The notes under the pieces were generated by a model, which was given only the letters and a program-made list of their open reading frames with translations, was not told the DNA's origin and made no database searches. From contig NZ_SSMQ01000043.1 in NCBI RefSeq assembly GCF_005144585.1, positions 45,766 through 109,765 on the forward strand: DNA of 64,000 nucleotides. The letters run 5' to 3'. The DNA is from Polyangium fumosum. Lineage in GTDB: Bacteria; Myxococcota_A; Polyangia; Polyangiales; Polyangiaceae. Positions 57,834 to 64,000 of the stretch are shown in pieces. Each line of letters begins with the position of its first letter. Positions within the stretch are counted from its first letter, which is position 1. The position numbers and the translations under genes are program-made.

Positions 57834-60332
57834 CTACCCCTCCACGCGACCGTGCAGCACGCGACCGAGCGCCATGGTGACGAGGGCCTCGGGTTGCGTC
57901 TCCGCGACGTCCTCGCGGAGCCTCGCCTCGGCGAGCACCACCACCGGATACGAAGGCAGGAGCGGCAAGGACGTCGCGACCGCGTCGGAGAGATACACGA
58001 GCATCACGTCGCCGCCGCGCGCGAGCGTGAGATCGGCGCGGATCCGCGTCGCGCCGAGGAGCATGCGGCGCTTGTATTTGCGTCCTTCGAGCAGGATCCG
58101 CTCCACCTCGGAGGCCACGTAGCGCGACGGGAGCGAGAGCGACGTGGACGCGGCCTCGATCTGCCGGCCGAGGGCGAGCACGGTGTCGGGCCGCGGCGGG
58201 ACGGGCGCGGCGATCGCCTCCTGCGCGACGGCGATCGCCGCGAGCAGGCGCTTGTCTCCCCCCGCGACCGTCTGCGCGACGCTGACCGCCGCGCGCAGCG
58301 CCTCGAGCTCGTCGAAGACAGGCTTGAGGTCGCCCGCGACGGCGAGGAGCGGCGGGTGCCAGTTGCTCTGGTCCTCGAGGCTCTCGGCGAGCGCGCGCCG
58401 GATCTCGGCTGCGTCCGCCGAGCGTGCGCACGAGAGGACCCGGGCCACGTCGGCGCGCTCCTGCTCTTCCTGCGAGAGCTTGCCGTGCGACACATCGGCG
58501 GGCTGCACGGGGCGCGGGCCCGCGAAGATCGGCGCGAAGCGCTTCTGCAGGCGGAGCCGGGGCAAGACCTTCGGATCGAAGTCGAGGACGTCGACGACGG
58601 CGAGCCTCTGCACCTGGGCGCTCGCCGGGCGGATCACGCGCGCCCCTGATCTCGATGCGTCCCCGCGACGCTCTTCCCGCGCGGCCGCGTCGGAGGCGGC
58701 CTTCACGCTCACGAACCCGAGGGAAGCGGCGCTCGTGCTCTCGGCCTGGGCCGCGTCGGCTTTCGGGGCCTCCGGGGCTTCGAGGCTCCGCGCGTCAGGC
58801 TTCGCCCCGCTGAAGGCGCTCTCGAAGGTCGTCGGGGCTTTCGGGGGGGAGCGGCCGGGCGACGGCGACGGCGCGGGAGACAGCGGCATCGGCGCGGGCG
58901 AGAGCGGCAGCGGCGCGGGCGGCGCCGGCATCCCCGGCAGCGGCGGCGCCGGCATTCCCGGCAGCGGCGGCGGCGCGGGGACCGCGGCGATACGCGAGGG
59001 CGGAACGGACGCGGGCGGGGCGACGGGGGTGAAGGGCAAGGCCTGCGGCATCCCCTCGGGTCGGGACGGAGGCGGCGGCTGGGGCAAGCTCGGCGATTGC
59101 GGAGGGTACGAGCCGCGGGAGCTCGGCGCGCCCGAGGGCGCATCGGCCTCGCGAAAGGGCATGACGCCGTCGCGGTGGCTCGGGCGTGGCGGCTGCGCCG
59201 GGGTCGTGCCCCGGAAGGGCAGCCCGTCGTGCCGCCGGGCGGGCACCGTGAACGGCATCGTGTGCTCCTCCTCGTCGATGCGCCTGTCCTCGGGCGGCTC
59301 CGGCCGCGCCTGCGGGGCGACGGGCGCCTCGTCCGGCGAGACCCGCGCGCCCATCGGCGCGCCGACGACGGTCACCTGGACGTCGCCCCCCGCGGGGAGC
59401 GGGATCTGCGCGCGGAAGGTGAGCGTGCAGAGGCCGCGATCGGTGTCGATGCAGAGCAGGTCTCCCTGGAGCCGGATGGGCTCGCCGCGGCTGCCCGCGA
59501 CGACCGCGTAGGGCGTGAGGCCGGACAGGGTCATGCGCAGGCGCGGGTGCTTCGCGTGCAGGTTCTCCGCGAGGATCGTCTCGTTTGGCTCGAGGGGGCG
59601 GTCGAGCCGCTGATCCTCCGGCGCCACCAGGAAATACTGCCTCGGCAAGGTCTTGGGCAACGCGAAGGCGTCCGAGCGGCCGAGCCAGGTGCGCTCGCGC
59701 TCGCCGAGGAGCCCCGCGCGCACGGGCCACACGGCCGCGATGGGGCCGAAGCCGGCGCGCGGGATGTATTCGTGCAGCGAGGTGATCTCGTGGAGGTGAG
59801 GCAAGAGCTGGGGCACCGGGACGGGGCCGAGGAGCGCGCTGCGCGAGAGGTCGATCCCGGCGGGGTTGTCCGTGCCGGGGCCGCCGGCGGCGTATTCGTA
59901 GCGGAGGGAGAAGCGGGTCTGGAGGGGCGCATCCTCCACGCTGCCGTCGGCGCGAAAGCGGCGCGGGCCCCAGGCTTCGACGGTCTTGTCGACCGAGCCG
60001 ACCACGATACGCGCCGCGATCGAGCGCGCGGGCCGCCCCTCGGGGGCGTAGGCGGAGCCGACGAGGAGGACCTCGGCCCTCGGCTTGAACGGGGCGAAGT
60101 CGCTCGGCGCGTGGACGCTCCGGGCGGGATCATCGTCCCAATGCCCGTCTTCTGCCTGGAGCGGCAGGGGGACATCGAGCGGCGCGGCATCTCCCGGCGC
60201 GAACGTGTAGGTGGCCTTCGCGATGACGGTGACGACGAGCGAACCTCGCTCGTCGCGCCAAAGACGCGAGCCCACGTCGAAGGGGCCCCGCGCGAGCACG
60301 CGGACCGTGGGGTGCCGGGCTTGTGTGTTCAC
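57834..60332 (-). CDS. DUF2169 protein with Pro-rich linker and extra C-terminal domain (T6SS-associated)
   Basis: 832 residues, GTG at 60332 with GGAGA upstream. Residues 1-330 are DUF2169 (LVVTVIAKATYTF, SDFAPFKPRAEVLLVGSAYAP, WPVRAGLLGERERTWLG, YFLVAPEDQRLDRPLEPNE). DUF2169 proteins sit next to vgrG/PAAR genes and are thought to help load effectors. Residues about 360-560 are a Pro/Ser/Ala-rich linker with repeats such as PPLPGMPAP. Residues about 580-832 are a second, mostly helical domain of unknown family ending in LSDAVATSLPLLPSYPVV. The third domain is not in ordinary DUF2169 proteins. Confidence 0.85.
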   Translation of the reverse strand: MNTQARHPTVRVLARGPFDVGSRLWRDERGSLVVTVIAKATYTFAPGDAAPLDVPLPLQAEDGHWDDDPARSVHAPSDFAPFKPRAEVLLVGSAYAPEGRPARSIAARIVVGSVDKTVEAWGPRRFRADGSVEDAPLQTRFSLRYEYAAGGPGTDNPAGIDLSRSALLGPVPVPQLLPHLHEITSLHEYIPRAGFGPIAAVWPVRAGLLGERERTWLGRSDAFALPKTLPRQYFLVAPEDQRLDRPLEPNETILAENLHAKHPRLRMTLSGLTPYAVVAGSRGEPIRLQGDLLCIDTDRGLCTLTFRAQIPLPAGGDVQVTVVGAPMGARVSPDEAPVAPQARPEPPEDRRIDEEEHTMPFTVPARRHDGLPFRGTTPAQPPRPSHRDGVMPFREADAPSGAPSSRGSYPPQSPSLPQPPPPSRPEGMPQALPFTPVAPPASVPPSRIAAVPAPPPLPGMPAPPLPGMPAPPAPLPLSPAPMPLSPAPSPSPGRSPPKAPTTFESAFSGAKPDARSLEAPEAPKADAAQAESTSAASLGFVSVKAASDAAAREERRGDASRSGARVIRPASAQVQRLAVVDVLDFDPKVLPRLRLQKRFAPIFAGPRPVQPADVSHGKLSQEEQERADVARVLSCARSADAAEIRRALAESLEDQSNWHPPLLAVAGDLKPVFDELEALRAAVSVAQTVAGGDKRLLAAIAVAQEAIAAPVPPRPDTVLALGRQIEAASTSLSLPSRYVASEVERILLEGRKYKRRMLLGATRIRADLTLARGGDVMLVYLSDAVATSLPLLPSYPVVVLAEARLREDVAETQPEALVTMALGRVLHGRVEG

Positions 60333-60581
60333 GCCGGGCTCTCCGCGCGAGCGTCGTAGGCTGCCCGAGGGAGGGTCGGTACGGGGGCGGCGTGCATGAG
60401 AGGCGGCTTTATCATGAACCGGCGGCGGCTGAAAGCCGCGCTCGCGGCAGTCCCAGGCCGTTGCAGCCGTACCTCGATGCAATGAGCGATGGGGGGCTGC
60501 TGTTTCGCATGGCACGGCGCCCCCCGCCCTCCATCCCGCTCCCGCGCGTCGAGGCTTGTCGAGCCGCGGACGCTTGCGCCG

Positions 60582-61463
60582 TCACTTGTCGGGACGGGTC
60601 GGTCTCGGCATGGGTTTGCCCGTGAAGGGGTTGATACGTGGCTCCGGCGGCGACGGCTCGGGGGGAAGCTCGGGCGAGCCGGGCCAGGTGATGCCCGCCC
60701 TTTGAAGCCTGCGTTGAACGTAAAGCAAGAGCTCCGGGTCGGGCGGCTTGGCGAGAAGCGTCGCGAGATCGTCGGTCGTGAATTCCGTGGGGCCCCGCAT
60801 CCGCCGATCGACCACCGCGTCGATGATCGCGTGGATGGGTGCGTCCCTCGTTCGGACGCGCTCCTCCCGGTACGCGGCGAAATCCGGACTCCACCAGAGC
60901 GGCAGTTGACCATTTTGGAGCATGCCCCATGGGACCAGCCGGCGGACGCCCTCGAAGGTTGGGTTATCGAAGAGCGTGCCGGCGACGCGATCGCCGTGCA
61001 GCCAGAAGCCAACCCCGGCCAACCTTTCCGAATACATTTTCCTATTGGGTAAATTCCCCTTGTACAAATCGCTGCGCGTGTCGAGCATGCTGGCGGCCAT
61101 CTGAAATGCTGGCTCCAGCTCAGCGGGAAGCCCTGGCACAGCCCCGCGCACATCATCTGGGCCACCCGTCACCGTGTCAGGCGTCAGGCCGAAGTGAGCG
61201 ATCGGACCAAACCCGAGCTCGTACGCGAGACCAACGACGCCCGCCTCGGTCCACGCTAGAACGGCGTAGGCTCCGCACCCGTCGTCGTCGAAGAAGGTGC
61301 CCCGCTGGACGTCGCCGGTCCAGCTCGAGAGATCACAGACCGGGTACGACGGGCCATTCGGGAGCCTTGCGAGGACGGCTTCCACGTAGGCGCGCAGCGC
61401 GGCGCGCACGACGGCATCTCGGTCGAAGACGAGGCGTCCGCGGGGATGGTTACGCACGACCAT
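60582..61463 (-). CDS. Hypothetical protein, candidate immunity partner of the HNH lipoprotein
   Basis: 293 residues from the ATG at 61463 (AGG upstream). Soluble, no signal peptide, mixed alpha/beta with many aromatic residues (YAVLAWTEAGVVGLAYELGF, GVGFWLHGDRVAG). The last 30 residues are Pro-rich. It starts 66 bp after the HNH lipoprotein stop on the same strand, the usual position of an immunity gene. I do not recognise the family, and the immunity role is inferred from position and cytoplasmic location only. Confidence 0.65.
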   Translation of the reverse strand: MVVRNHPRGRLVFDRDAVVRAALRAYVEAVLARLPNGPSYPVCDLSSWTGDVQRGTFFDDDGCGAYAVLAWTEAGVVGLAYELGFGPIAHFGLTPDTVTGGPDDVRGAVPGLPAELEPAFQMAASMLDTRSDLYKGNLPNRKMYSERLAGVGFWLHGDRVAGTLFDNPTFEGVRRLVPWGMLQNGQLPLWWSPDFAAYREERVRTRDAPIHAIIDAVVDRRMRGPTEFTTDDLATLLAKPPDPELLLYVQRRLQRAGITWPGSPELPPEPSPPEPRINPFTGKPMPRPTRPDK

Positions 61464-61529
61464 GAGGCCTCGCCTAGGCCACGTGGGTCTCAGCGTCAAC
61501 GTGCTCGCCGCATGCGTCCGCCTGCCGCG

Positions 61530-62549
61530 TCAGGGCGTGTACGCCAGAGCCGCGTTGAGCCGTTTCACCTCCTCTGCTGGGGGGTTGTCGTTCGTGAAGT
61601 GTCTGTTGAGCCCCCGCGAAATCACCGCCGCGTTCTTGTTCGAGTTCGTGCCCCACGGGCAGTTGCGCTTGTCCTTCATGGGCACGACGTGGTGCACCTG
61701 CGCGACCAAGTCGGGGTGGAAGGGCGCCTTCTTATCCTTCGGATCGTGGAGGACGAGCGGCTCCTCGCACTCTGTGGCCACTTCCTCGCAGTTCTCGTTC
61801 ATCGCCTTGCATGGCCACTTGAAGCCCGCGAGATCGGAGTGGATCTCGCCCACGCCCGCGTCGCCCTTGTGCGCGTCGCGGTTGACCTGGAGGATCCAGT
61901 CCTTCTGCCTGAGGGCATCGCCGTTCTCGTCGACCATGCCGTTGTTGCAGTAGAAGTCATTCCCTGGCCAGAGGTCTTTCGGCTCGGGCAAGTTGCGGTA
62001 CGGACCGCTCACCTCCGTCGGCACACCGTCGACCTCGACGAGCGGCGTCTGCCTCGGCGCAGGCTCGTACTTGATCTCTATCTTGTTCGCGGGATCCGAG
62101 CCCACCTGCAGCGTGTAGTCACCGTTGCCGACGGCCTCGCACTCGTAGCCCTTGTCGTACGGCGCCGCTCCAAAGACCTCGGCGATCCTCTGGGCATCCG
62201 TGCACGCCTTCCCCTTCGGCGTCATCTCCTCCTCCTTGTAGAAGCAATTGAACGTGGGGGTGGGGCCCTCGGACATGTAACAAGCGCTCCCGAACGCGGC
62301 GATGTACTTGGCGCGCAGCGGGAGGTCCATGCTCGGATTGCCGAGGAGCGGGATGCGATAACGCATGCACGCATCTCCCATGGACGTCGAGCATTGGGCC
62401 TTCGTGTCCGTCGGGGTGTCGGGTTGCGTCGGGCACGATGGGAGAGGCCCCGGCTCATTCGATCCGCACGCACCCGTCATCCATGCCCCAGCGAAGCCCA
62501 AGACCAGCAGGCCCAGCATGGCCCAGCGGCGTCTCCTCGATGCTCGCAT
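61530..62549 (-). CDS. Lipoprotein with C-terminal HNH-like nuclease motif, candidate toxin
   Basis: 339 residues. The N-terminus is a lipoprotein signal (MLGLLVLGFAGAWMTGAC, cysteine near residue 28), so the protein would be lipid-anchored. The body has many cysteines. Residues about 283-325 read VHHVVPMKDKRNC, then TNSNKNAAVISRGLNRHF: the HH, N-x-x-N and H spacing of an HNH/HH-type endonuclease. A nuclease is useless to a cell in its own periplasm, so this is probably a toxin handed to other cells. M. xanthus SitA toxins have this lipoprotein-plus-nuclease plan and a downstream immunity gene. Whether this lineage performs outer-membrane exchange is unknown. Confidence 0.65.
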   Translation of the reverse strand: MRASRRRRWAMLGLLVLGFAGAWMTGACGSNEPGPLPSCPTQPDTPTDTKAQCSTSMGDACMRYRIPLLGNPSMDLPLRAKYIAAFGSACYMSEGPTPTFNCFYKEEEMTPKGKACTDAQRIAEVFGAAPYDKGYECEAVGNGDYTLQVGSDPANKIEIKYEPAPRQTPLVEVDGVPTEVSGPYRNLPEPKDLWPGNDFYCNNGMVDENGDALRQKDWILQVNRDAHKGDAGVGEIHSDLAGFKWPCKAMNENCEEVATECEEPLVLHDPKDKKAPFHPDLVAQVHHVVPMKDKRNCPWGTNSNKNAAVISRGLNRHFTNDNPPAEEVKRLNAALAYTP

Positions 62550-62739
62550 GGAGTATCGAATCCCACGTTGATCGGCTGAGCGGCAAGTGAAAACGAGCGA
62601 GAAGGCTCACGATGCGCCTGGCCCGTTGGCTCTTGCTCGTCCATTGACGCTGAACACGCGGCCCGACGAGCATCCGGCCCTCGTCGGGCCCCCCCCATCC
62701 CTTCCCTTCTTTGCTCGACACCAACCACGGAGCTTTGCC

Positions 62740-62928
62740 ATGCGCCTTCTTTCGCGACGCCTTGAAGTCTATGCCAAGACCGGCGCGGGGATCGTCAAGG
62801 TCGCGACCTCCGGAGGCACGCCGGCCACGGCCGTCGCCGGCGCCAACGCGGCAGCCATCGCCGTCGGAGAGAAGGACGTCGTCTGGTTCGACAACGACAA
62901 GAACCAGCTCCTCCGCGCCCCCAAATGA
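62740..62928 (+). pseudogene. Fragment of a beta-propeller protein (one blade)
   Basis: 62 residues. The sequence IVKVATSGGTPATAVAGAN, then AAIAVGEKDVVWFDNDKNQLLRAP, is the typical single blade of the long DUF5050/TolB-like propeller proteins of myxobacteria. Only one of several blades remains and there is no signal peptide. It reads as the C-terminal remnant of a deleted gene, fused by chance to an ATG. It directly precedes the palindromic array. Confidence 0.45.
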
Positions 62929-62958
62929 GCCCGGTGCGCTGATACGGAGCGGCGAGGT

Positions 62959-62995
62959 GCTCCAGAATGGAGCGCTGGCTGCTCCAAAATGGAGC
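62959..62995. repeat. Two short GCTCCA...TGGAGC palindromes
   Basis: GCTCCA GAA TGGAGC at 62959-62973 and GCTCCA AAA TGGAGC at 62981-62995. Both are 6-bp stems with three-base centres, 22 bp apart. They share the arm-3-nt-arm design of the array that follows. Confidence 0.8.
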
Positions 62996-63002
62996 GGGAA
63001 CG

Positions 63003-63354
63003 CCCCAAAGACAGGTCCGGTCGGCCGGGATCGGTCCTGGGGAGGCCCCAAAGACAGGTCCGGTCGGCCGGGATCGGTCCTGGGGAGGCCCCATCACGAG
63101 GTCCGGTCGGCCGGGAAGGTCTTTGGGGAGGCCCCAAAGCCAGGTCCGGGCGGCCGGGAGGGTCTTTGGGGAGGCCCCAAAGCCAGGTCCAGGCGGCCGG
63201 GATGCGTCATGGGGAGGCCCCATCACGAGGTTCCGGTCGCCGGGATGCGTCATGGGGAGGCCCCATCACGAGGTCCGGGCGGCCGGGATGCGTCATGGGG
63301 AGGCCCCAAAGGGAACGGTCGGCGGCCCGCAGGGGGTTTGGGGAGGCCCCAAAG
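63003..63354. repeat. 43-bp palindromic tandem array (8 units)
   Basis: Units begin with CCCC at 63003, 63046, 63089, 63132, 63175, 63218, 63261 and 63304, and end at a ninth CCCC at 63347: eight exact 43-bp steps. Each junction is the palindrome GGGG-AGG-CCCC with matched flanks, either TTTGGGG/CCCCAAA or ATGGGG/CCCCAT. The interior is GTCC-GGYSGGCCGGG-like. It is followed by a GAAGCG hexamer run (about 63366-63402). No cas genes and no unique spacers, so not a CRISPR. Confidence 0.9.
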
Positions 63355-63365
63355 CAAACCGACCG

Positions 63366-63402
63366 GGAAGCGGAAGCGGAAGCGGAAGCGGAAGCGAAAG
63401 CG
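63366..63402. repeat. GAAGCG hexanucleotide microsatellite
   Basis: Five or more GGAAGC/GAAGCG units just after the 43-bp array. Confidence 0.75.
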
Positions 63403-63412
63403 GATGTAGACG

Positions 63413-63520
63413 CTCACCCAAATCCGCGGAAAACGTGACCACGAGTTCGGCCTGGTGGGCGTCACGGCGCGTGTCGAGCCCTGGGGCGAGAAGTTCGTCA
63501 CGACGACAAACCGCGCGTAG
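63413..63520 (+). pseudogene. Possible C-terminal remnant of a protein gene
   Basis: An open frame without a start encodes RGKRDHEFGLVGVTARVEP, then WGEKFVTTTNRA, and ends at a stop at 63518-63520. The composition is protein-like and different from the repeat DNA before it. A terminator-like stem follows 33 bp later. It is probably the tail of a gene whose body was removed when the array formed. I could not assign a family. Confidence 0.3.
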
Positions 63521-63552
63521 GACGGGGGCTTGCGGGCGCCTTGTAGAAAGAC

Positions 63553-63582
63553 GAAGGCCGGGAGCGCTACCTCCCGGCCTTC
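63553..63582 (+). terminator. Strong hairpin terminator
   Basis: GAAGGCCGGGAG, loop CGCTAC, CTCCCGGCCTTC: a perfect 12-bp stem. It resembles the stem after the thiolase gene and probably ends the decayed gene at 63413-63520. Confidence 0.6.
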
Positions 63583-63657
63583 CGTGTCGCGCGGGCGCGT
63601 GACGGGGGGACCGTCACGCATCTCGGGCGACAGGGCCAAGAAAACGGCGCCTGCTCG

Positions 63658-63891
63658 ATGGGCGCGTGGTCGAACTCTCCGATGTCCGATGCGGTTTTTG
63701 TCGACGCACCTTCCGGCTCTGCCGACCGTGTGATCGCGGCCGACTGTACTGCGGTCCCGTCTGCCGCGCGACCGCGCGCAGGGCAAGTCTTCGCAGGGCA
63801 AACCAGCGGCACCGCGAGAGCCCCGAGGGGCGGCTCGATCATCGGGACCGGCAACGGGCCTACCGCGCCCGGCAAAAAGCGCGGCGCGTGA
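63658..63891 (+). CDS. Small hypothetical protein
   Basis: 77 residues, or 69 from the ATG at 63682. Composition is Ala/Gly/Ser-rich with a basic end (GKKRGA). No domain seen and no clear Shine-Dalgarno. The only support is that its stop overlaps the ATG of the next open frame in a TGATG junction. A minus-strand frame also spans it, so the assignment is weak. Confidence 0.35.
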   Translation: MGAWSNSPMSDAVFVDAPSGSADRVIAADCTAVPSAARPRAGQVFAGQTSGTARAPRGGSIIGTGNGPTAPGKKRGA

Positions 63892-64000
63892 TGGATCACC
63901 GTGTCGAAAAGTTTGCCCACGGAGCAAACGTGGTCGCGGCCGACGTCCCGCCCGCCTCCGCGGTGGAGGCGCCGTGTGCGTCGGAGAAAAACCACGACGA
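63891..64000 (+). CDS. Partial hypothetical protein (runs off the window end)
   Basis: Starts at the ATG overlapping the preceding stop and remains open for 36 codons to the window edge: MDHRVEKFAHGANVVAAD, then VPPASAVEAPCASEKNHD. Too short to identify. Confidence 0.35.
   Translation, partial: MDHRVEKFAHGANVVAADVPPASAVEAPCASEKNHD

Noticed and set aside
52471..62549. Complete T6SS gene cluster or prophage.
   Set aside because: Only VgrG, PAAR, chaperone-type and effector genes are present; no sheath, baseplate, ClpV, TssJLM, capsid or terminase genes.
63003..63354. CRISPR array.
   Set aside because: The whole 43-bp unit is conserved with no unique spacers, the repeat core is a GC palindrome, and there are no cas genes in the window.
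63250..63927. A 225-aa minus-strand frame crossing the palindromic array.
   Set aside because: Its C-terminal part is translated repeat DNA and a hexamer run (RFRFRF), with no domain or RBS.

Overview
The window looks like a chromosomal segment of a high-GC myxobacterium, probably of the Polyangiaceae. The evidence is the very GC-rich codon use, many lipoproteins with Gly/Ser/Met-rich linkers after the lipobox, an IcmF-type fused acyl-CoA mutase, eukaryote-like SCP2 thiolase and multifunctional beta-oxidation proteins, and a scattered orphan type VI secretion (T6SS) island. The genus assignment is inference. I saw no rRNA, tRNA, CRISPR array, transposase or phage structural genes.

Layout. 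1-1749 (minus): a candidate secreted toxin with a CNF1-like Cys/His pair, followed by a small exported protein and a partial gene that overlaps it. 1981-11913: EamA transporter, di-haem cytochrome peroxidase-like lipoprotein, ribA, a small penicillin-binding transpeptidase, WD40-like protein, rhomboid-TPR fusion, DsbA-like isomerase, and an alpha/beta hydrolase. 12020-21925: surface and periplasmic proteins (Gly-rich lipoproteins, an HEXXH lipoprotein peptidase, a VCBS/FG-GAP plus CARDB protein), EthD, DJ-1/PfpI, M20 peptidase and another hydrolase. 22322-30649 (minus): icmF-mutA-mutB-meaB, a tight B12-dependent acyl-CoA mutase operon bracketed by two copies of a ~300-bp REPIN-like element. 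31137-35788: methyltransferase, NodB deacetylase, glycosyltransferase and an outer-membrane protein (surface polysaccharide). 35866-37424: a lipoprotein plus overlapping TPR/DUF3658 gene that looks like a toxin-immunity pair. 37450-41917: AAA ATPase, a decayed 42-bp coiled-coil repeat, glycosyltransferase, a duplicated beta-barrel and a methyltransferase. 42193-46448 (minus): SCPx-type thiolase and an MFE-2-like dehydrogenase/hydratase with three SCP2 domains, two of them identical at DNA level. 46568-51744 (minus): IPD-synthase-like ferritin protein, DUF302, hypothetical, DUF5995 and Kup.

51836-62549 is the accessory island. It has a JAMM protease, a lysozyme-fold effector next to VgrG, a prePAAR-TM-PAAR protein with an Eag/DcrB chaperone, an AAA ATPase, a DUF2169 protein, and a separate lipoprotein with an HNH-like C-terminus plus a downstream candidate immunity gene. 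No T6SS baseplate, sheath or membrane-complex genes are present, so the island would rely on a machine encoded elsewhere. 62740-63582 is a gene graveyard with eight exact-period 43-bp palindromic repeats.

Metabolic theme: IcmF, MutAB and MeaB interconvert branched and linear acyl-CoAs, and the thiolase/MFE pair handles acyl-CoA beta-oxidation. Competitive theme: at least four separate toxin-like loci (610-1749, 35866-37424, 52471-57610, 60582-62549).
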